From Modestobacter sp. VKM Ac-2982 (GTDB lineage: Bacteria; Actinomycetota; Actinomycetes; Mycobacteriales; Geodermatophilaceae), in the NCBI RefSeq assembly GCF_026967935.1, contig NZ_JAPVBL010000001.1, forward strand, positions 1,348,361 through 1,412,360: a stretch of 64,000 nucleotides of DNA, given 5' to 3'. The translations under genes were made by a program, and so were the position numbers. The notes below the pieces were generated by a model that saw nothing but the letters and a program-made list of their open reading frames with translations, made no database searches and was not told the DNA's origin. Each line of letters starts with the position of its first letter. Within the stretch, counting starts at the first letter, position 1. This document shows positions 58,694-64,000 of this stretch, in pieces.

Positions 58694-60958
58694 ATGTCCG
58701 CACCCACCACAGATCCCACCGACTTCGACGCCGAGGACGGCGTGTTCACCGCCACCGCGGTGATCGACAACGGGGCCCTCGGTTCCCGCACCGTCACCTT
58801 CGAGACCGGCCGCCTCGCCAAGCAGGCCGCCGGCTCCGTCGTCGCCACCATGGGCGACACCACGCTGCTGTCGGCCACCACGGCCGGCCGTCAGCCCAAG
58901 GAGCAGTTCGACTTCTTCCCGCTGACGGTGGACGTCGAGGAGCGGATGTACTCGATCGGGAAGATCCCCGGTTCGTTCTTCCGCCGCGAGGGCCGCCCCT
59001 CCGAGGACGCGATCCTCACCTGCCGGCTGATCGACCGCCCGCTGCGGCCGACCTTCGCCAAGGGCCTGCGCAACGAGGTCCAGGTCGTCATCACCGTCCT
59101 GTCCCTGGACCCCGACCACCTGTACGACGTGCTCGCCATCAACGGCGCATCGGCGTCCACCCAGCTCTCCGGCCTGCCGTTCTCCGGCCCGATCGGCGCG
59201 ACCCGGGTGGCGCTGATCAACGGCCAGTGGGTGGGCTTCCCGACCCACGCCGAGCTCGAGGACGCCGTCTTCGACATGGTCGTGGCCGGCCGGCTCCTGC
59301 CGGACGGCGACGTCGCGATCATGATGGTCGAGGCCGAGGCCACCGAGAAGACCATCGAGCTGGTCGCCGGTGGCGCCACCGCCCCGACCGAGGAGGTCGT
59401 GGCCCAGGGCCTCGAGGCCGCGAAGCCGTTCATCAACGCGCTGTGCCAGGCACAGTCCGCGCTGGCCGGCAAGGCCGCCAAGCCGGAGGCGCACTTCCCC
59501 CGCTTCCTGGACTACCAGGACGACGTGTACGCCGCCGTGGAGGCCCAGGCCGCCGAGAAGCTCGCCGTGGCCCAGGCCATCGCCGGGAAGCAGGAGCGCG
59601 AGGAGGCCACCGACGCGCTCAAGGACGAGGTCAAGGCCGCGCTGGCCGGCCAGTTCGAGGGCCGGGAGAAGGAGATCTCCGGAGCCTTCCGCGCCGTGAC
59701 CAAGAAGGTCGTCCGGCAGCGCATCCTGCGCGACAAGATCCGCATCGACGGCCGTGGGCTCACCGACATCCGGCCGCTGTCGGCCGAGGTAGAGGTGCTC
59801 CCGCGGGTGCACGGCTCGGCGCTGTTCGAGCGTGGCGAGACCCAGATCATGGGCGTCACCACGCTGAACATGCTCCGCATGGAGCAGCAGCTGGACACGC
59901 TGAACCCGGTCACCCGCAAGCGCTACATGCACAACTACAACTTCCCGCCGTACTCCACCGGTGAGACCGGCCGGGTGGGCTCGCCCAAGCGCCGCGAGAT
60001 CGGCCACGGCGCGCTGGCCGAGCGGGCACTGCTGCCGGTGCTGCCGGACCGCGAGGAGTTCCCCTACGCGATCCGTCAGGTCTCCGAGGCCCTCGGCTCC
60101 AACGGCTCCACCTCGATGGGCTCGGTCTGCGCCTCGACGCTGTCCATGCTCAACGCCGGTGTGCCGCTGAAGGCCGCCGTCGCCGGCATCGCCATGGGCC
60201 TGGTCTCCGACGAGGTCGACGGCAAGACCGAGTACGTCGCGCTGACCGACATCCTCGGCGCCGAGGACGCGTTCGGTGACATGGACTTCAAGGTCGCCGG
60301 CACCAAGGACTTCGTGACGGCCCTCCAGCTGGACACGAAGCTCGACGGCATCCCCTCCGACGTCCTCGCCGGTGCGCTGACCCAGGCCCGCGCGGCCCGG
60401 CTGCACATCCTCGACGTCATGCTCGAGGCGATCGACGGCCCCGACGAGATGAGTGCCTACGCCCCGCGGGTGACCACGGTGCGCATCCCGGTCGACAAGA
60501 TCGGTGCGGTCATCGGCCCCAAGGGCCAGATGATCAACGCGATCCAGGACGAGACCGGCGCGGACATCACCATCGAGGACGACGGCACGATCTACGTCGG
60601 CGCCTCTGACGGCCCCTCGGCCCAGGCCGCGGTCGACCGGATCAACGCCATCGCCAACCCGACGCTGCCGAAGGTGGGCGAGCGGTTCCTCGGCACCGTG
60701 GTGAAGACCACGGCGTTCGGCGCCTTCGTCTCGCTGCTGCCCGGTCGCGACGGCCTGGTCCACATCAGCAAGCTGGGCAACGGCAAGCGGATCGCCAAGG
60801 TCGAGGACGTCGCGAACGTCGGCGACAAGCTGCAGGTCGAGATCACCGACATCGACGCCCGCGGCAAGATCAGCCTGGTGCCGGTCGTCGAGGGTGAGGC
60901 CGGCGACGCCGGTGACGCAGCCTCGGCCGACGAGACCGCCGCCCCCACGGAGGCGTGA
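58694..60958 (+). CDS. pnp: Polyribonucleotide nucleotidyltransferase (PNPase)
   Basis: 3'-5' phosphorolytic exoribonuclease (754 aa). Two RNase PH domains (first about 20-250; second about 370-560, with [14 protein letters not shown] active-site region), a linker helical domain, a KH domain ([14 protein letters not shown], about 605) and an S1 domain ([13 protein letters not shown], about 670-740). In actinobacteria it also makes 3' tails and ppGpp-like products. ATG 58694. Its stop overlaps the M16 protease gene by 4 bp. Confidence 0.98.
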   Translation: MSAPTTDPTDFDAEDGVFTATAVIDNGALGSRTVTFETGRLAKQAAGSVVATMGDTTLLSATTAGRQPKEQFDFFPLTVDVEERMYSIGKIPGSFFRREGRPSEDAILTCRLIDRPLRPTFAKGLRNEVQVVITVLSLDPDHLYDVLAINGASASTQLSGLPFSGPIGATRVALINGQWVGFPTHAELEDAVFDMVVAGRLLPDGDVAIMMVEAEATEKTIELVAGGATAPTEEVVAQGLEAAKPFINALCQAQSALAGKAAKPEAHFPRFLDYQDDVYAAVEAQAAEKLAVAQAIAGKQEREEATDALKDEVKAALAGQFEGREKEISGAFRAVTKKVVRQRILRDKIRIDGRGLTDIRPLSAEVEVLPRVHGSALFERGETQIMGVTTLNMLRMEQQLDTLNPVTRKRYMHNYNFPPYSTGETGRVGSPKRREIGHGALAERALLPVLPDREEFPYAIRQVSEALGSNGSTSMGSVCASTLSMLNAGVPLKAAVAGIAMGLVSDEVDGKTEYVALTDILGAEDAFGDMDFKVAGTKDFVTALQLDTKLDGIPSDVLAGALTQARAARLHILDVMLEAIDGPDEMSAYAPRVTTVRIPVDKIGAVIGPKGQMINAIQDETGADITIEDDGTIYVGASDGPSAQAAVDRINAIANPTLPKVGERFLGTVVKTTAFGAFVSLLPGRDGLVHISKLGNGKRIAKVEDVANVGDKLQVEITDIDARGKISLVPVVEGEAGDAGDAASADETAAPTEA

Positions 60959-62346
60959 ACACGAGTACCGACCTGACCGGGGTCGGGGCGGGCGCTGCGG
61001 CGTCCGTCCCGGCCCCGGTCGGTGTCACCACCCCCGGGGTGACGCAGCTGCTGGACGTCGACGAGGTCGGCGGCCGGGTGGAGCGGACCGAGCTGCCCGG
61101 GGGGCTGCGGGTGATCACCGAGACGATGCCCGGGGTGCTGTCGGCGACCCTGGGCATCTGGGTCGGCGTCGGGTCCCGTGACGAGAGCCCGGAGCTGGGC
61201 GGTTCCTCGCACTTCCTCGAGCACCTGTTGTTCAAGGGCACGCAGAGCCGCACGGCGCTGGAGATCGCCACCGCGATGGACGCCGTCGGCGGTGAGATGA
61301 ACGCCTTCACCGCCAAGGAGCACACCTGCTACTACGCGAACGTGCTCGCCAGTGACCTGCCGCTGGCGGTGACCCTCCTCGGCGACCTCGTCACGGACGC
61401 GCTCAACACCGCACCGGACCTGGAGTCCGAGCGCACGGTGGTGCTCGAGGAGATCGCGATGCGCGACGACGAGCCCGCCGATGCGGTGCACGACCTGTAC
61501 GCGGAGACCCTGTTCGGCGACACCCCGTTGGGGCGGTCGGTCCTGGGCACCGTGGAGTCGATCGAGTCCCTGACCCGGGACGACGTCGACGGCTGGTACC
61601 GCGACCGTTACGCGGTCCCCTCGATCGTCGTCTCGGCGGCCGGGCGGGTCGACCACCAGCAGGTGCTCGACCTGGTCACCGCCGCCTTCGGCGACCGGCT
61701 GACCGGGGGAGCGCGGCCGGACCCGCTGCGGCTGGGGTCCGACGTCGTCCTCGCCGGACCGGCGCGGCGCACCGGGCTGATCCACCGGCGCACCGAGCAG
61801 ACCCACCTGCTGCTGGGCAGCATCGGGATGGGCCGGCTGGACGATCGCCGTTACGCCGGAGCCGTGCTGGATGCGGCGGTGGGCGGCGGCATGAGCTCGC
61901 GGTTGTTCCAGGAGATCCGGGAGAAGCGGGGTCTGGTGTACAGCGTGGGCTCCTCGCTCACCCACTACGCCGGGACCGGGAGCTTCTCCGTGTACGCCGG
62001 GTGCTCGCCCAAGCGGGTGCCCGAGGTGCTCCGGCTGATCCGGGCCGGACTCGCGGAGGTCGCGGCCACCGGCCTGACCGCCGAGGAGGTCGCCCGGGCG
62101 CGTGGCCAGCTCAAGGGCGGTCTCGTGCTGGGGCTGGAGGACACCGGCTCGCGGATGAGCCGGCTGGGCAAGAGCGAGCTCTCCTACGGTGAGTACCTGC
62201 CGGTGCGGACGGTGCTCGACCGGATCGAGGCAGTGCAGGAGGACCAGGTGCGCGCGGTGGCCGACGATCTGTTCACCCGGCCGACCTGCCTGGCCGTCGT
62301 CGGCCCCTACCGCGAACGCGACCTCGACCGGCTGCTCGCCGCCTGA
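60955..62346 (+). CDS. M16-family zinc metalloprotease
   Basis: A 463-aa protease of the processing-peptidase/PqqF-like M16B group. Inverted zinc motif HFLEH (about residues 83-87) with the downstream Glu in [11 protein letters not shown]. The second half-domain has [11 protein letters not shown] and the R/Y substrate motif ([17 protein letters not shown] split at about residue 305-320). Linked to pnp and dapB as in Mycobacterium (Rv2782c). GTG overlaps pnp. It may degrade peptides or process secreted proteins. Confidence 0.93.
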   Translation: MNTSTDLTGVGAGAAASVPAPVGVTTPGVTQLLDVDEVGGRVERTELPGGLRVITETMPGVLSATLGIWVGVGSRDESPELGGSSHFLEHLLFKGTQSRTALEIATAMDAVGGEMNAFTAKEHTCYYANVLASDLPLAVTLLGDLVTDALNTAPDLESERTVVLEEIAMRDDEPADAVHDLYAETLFGDTPLGRSVLGTVESIESLTRDDVDGWYRDRYAVPSIVVSAAGRVDHQQVLDLVTAAFGDRLTGGARPDPLRLGSDVVLAGPARRTGLIHRRTEQTHLLLGSIGMGRLDDRRYAGAVLDAAVGGGMSSRLFQEIREKRGLVYSVGSSLTHYAGTGSFSVYAGCSPKRVPEVLRLIRAGLAEVAATGLTAEEVARARGQLKGGLVLGLEDTGSRMSRLGKSELSYGEYLPVRTVLDRIEAVQEDQVRAVADDLFTRPTCLAVVGPYRERDLDRLLAA

Positions 62347-62353
62347 GCCGCCG

Positions 62354-62734
62354 ATGACCTCCCGACCGACCACGGTCTCCGCCGTCCACGGCGCCCTCGC
62401 ACGCGGCGTGTTCGCAGTCGTCGTGCTGGTCTCCCTGGCAGTGCTGTTCGTGCCGGCCTCGGGTGTCCCGTCCGCTCCGGCGGGCGTGGACAAGGTGGTG
62501 CACGTGCTCCTGTTCGGGGTGCTGGCGGTCAGTGGCCGATGGGCCGGCGTCGGCCGCGGGGTCCTCGGCGTCGTCCTGGTCGTCTACGCATCGGTCAGCG
62601 AACTCCTCCAGTCCCTGCCCGTGCTCAACAGGTCGACCTCGGTCGCGGACCTGCTCGCCGACGTCGCGGGGGTCGCCGTCGGGCTCCTGGTCTGGGACGC
62701 CGTCGCCCGGACCCGGGCGACCCGGCCCAGCTGA
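62354..62734 (+). CDS. VanZ-like membrane protein
   Basis: A 126-aa protein with four hydrophobic segments and the VanZ-like pattern VDKVVHVLLFGVLAV followed by SVSELLQSLPVLNRSTSVADLLADVAGV (seen across residues 45-100). VanZ relatives alter teicoplanin resistance or carbohydrate metabolism; function here unknown. ATG 62354 7 bp after the protease stop. Confidence 0.85.
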   Translation: MTSRPTTVSAVHGALARGVFAVVVLVSLAVLFVPASGVPSAPAGVDKVVHVLLFGVLAVSGRWAGVGRGVLGVVLVVYASVSELLQSLPVLNRSTSVADLLADVAGVAVGLLVWDAVARTRATRPS

Positions 62735-63604
<870 letters not shown>

Positions 63605-63755
63605 GGCCCCTGGGGCCGTCTCGGGCTCGGTCCGGAGCCCCCAAGAAGGTGACCTGCCTCGCAATGCACGGCCGGGTGGTCGTCGTTGACCTGCGGTTTC
63701 TCCCTCGTGAGGGGCTCGGGACGCCCTTCAGGGCCTGCCGAGGCACCTCGGCGGT
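63605..63755 (+). other. Spacer between dapB and the rRNA promoters
   Basis: No gene seen in these 150 bp. They include a short GC-rich inverted repeat just after the dapB stop (GAGGCCCCTGGGGCC) that could serve as terminator. Confidence 0.5.
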
Positions 63756-63784
63756 TTGACGGAGCCCGGGACGGCACGTAAGTT
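63756..63784 (+). promoter_or_regulatory. rRNA operon promoter P1
   Basis: TTGACG at 63756-63761, 17-bp spacer, TAAGTT at 63779-63784: the first of two close-to-consensus promoters ahead of the rRNA leader. Confidence 0.65.
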
Positions 63785-63847
63785 CTTCTTTGCGCCGAGC
63801 GAGACCGGGTCGAAAGAGCTGGGAGCCGCGAGGTCAGACCCCCGGGT

Positions 63848-63876
63848 GTGACAGCGAGCCGTGCACGGCGTACAGT
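63848..63876 (+). promoter_or_regulatory. rRNA operon promoter P2
   Basis: GTGACA at 63848-63853 (5 of 6 to TTGACA), 17-bp spacer, TACAGT at 63871-63876. Start expected near 63883. Confidence 0.7.
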
Positions 63877-63882
63877 CGGACA

Positions 63883-64000
63883 AGCCGCCTCAGACGAGGG
63901 CCAAGAAATTGGTCGGGTTTTGAGCGCGTCCGCTCCTTGAGAACTCAACAGCGTGCCGAAAGTCAGTGCCAAGTAACAAATCCCCCTTCGGTGTCTTCGG
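63883..64000 (+). other. rRNA operon leader (16S gene begins beyond the window)
   Basis: The segment TTGAGAACTCAACAGCGTGC at about 63938-63957 is the well-known actinobacterial pre-16S leader, which carries antitermination and RNase III processing signals. It marks the 5' external part of an rrn operon on the plus strand. The AT-richer stretch AAGTAACAAATCCCCC follows. No mature 16S sequence is inside the window. Confidence 0.8.

Overview
This is a 64 kb stretch of the chromosomal core of a high-GC actinobacterium. GC is very high throughout, GTG starts are common, most spacers are short, and many stop and start codons overlap by 4 bp. The gene order ffh, rpsP, rimM, trmD, rplS, lepB, rnhB, dprA, rpsB, tsf, pyrH, frr, cdsA, dxr, ispG, nusA, infB, rbfA, truB, ribF, rpsO, pnp, dapB is the conserved actinobacterial order, as in Mycobacterium from glnD to dapB. 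Protein style and the WhiG/FliA-type sigma factor suggest the Geodermatophilaceae (Blastococcus, Geodermatophilus, Modestobacter). That family placement is from memory of these proteins and is inference. No prophage, insertion sequence, CRISPR array or tRNA gene was seen.

Layout. 1-2256 (minus strand): the end of a cobalt/nickel ECF uptake operon (cbiM, a PDGLE-domain subunit, cbiQ, cbiO cut by the window edge). 2634-6818: nitrogen-sensing operon amtB-glnK-glnD with GlnR-like boxes upstream. 6914-15743: SRP (ffh), an amidohydrolase, proS, an RraB-like protein, a minus-strand VOC protein, then the rpsP-khpA-rimM-trmD-nudix-rplS translation cluster. 15877-24256: signal peptidase, an odd LuxR-type regulator with a degenerate receiver, RNase HII, the YraN/ComM/DprA set, XerC and a WhiG-type sigma factor. 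24360-25468 (minus): a DUF4262 protein and a secreted M23 protein. 25807-31341: rpsB-tsf, pyrH-frr-cdsA and a SPOUT methyltransferase. 31535-36998: an unrecognised Pro-rich single-pass membrane protein, rlmN, a VIT1/CCC1 transporter, a DUF2631 protein and dxr. 37000-42545: the Rip/RseP site-2 protease, ispG, a GNAT protein and a penicillin-binding lipoprotein. 42542-43558 (minus): a DUF4439 protein and a small lipoprotein. 43768-53718: rimP-nusA-ylxR-infB-DUF503-rbfA-nrnA-MATE-truB. 53741-56974: an apparently accessory block with larE and larB convergent, an MhuD-like heme oxygenase and ilvE. 57012-63604: ribF, rpsO, pnp, an M16 protease, a VanZ-like protein and dapB. 63605-64000: two good promoters and the leader of an rRNA operon whose 16S gene lies just beyond the window.

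How it works together. Most genes serve translation and RNA handling: ribosomal proteins S2, S15, S16 and L19, elongation and initiation factors, ribosome maturation, tRNA and rRNA modification, and PNPase. Around these sit envelope and secretion functions (Ffh, LepB, Rip, the PBP, CdsA) and two MEP isoprenoid steps (Dxr, IspG). No single undescribed system is obvious. The points most worth a second look are two (possibly three) CTG start codons in CTGAGC contexts, the receiver-degenerate regulator next to a candidate WhiG promoter, a dozen or so leaderless promoters, GlnR and possible Nur operators, a Pro-rich repeat membrane protein, and unusual low-complexity tails on RimP, S2 and S16.
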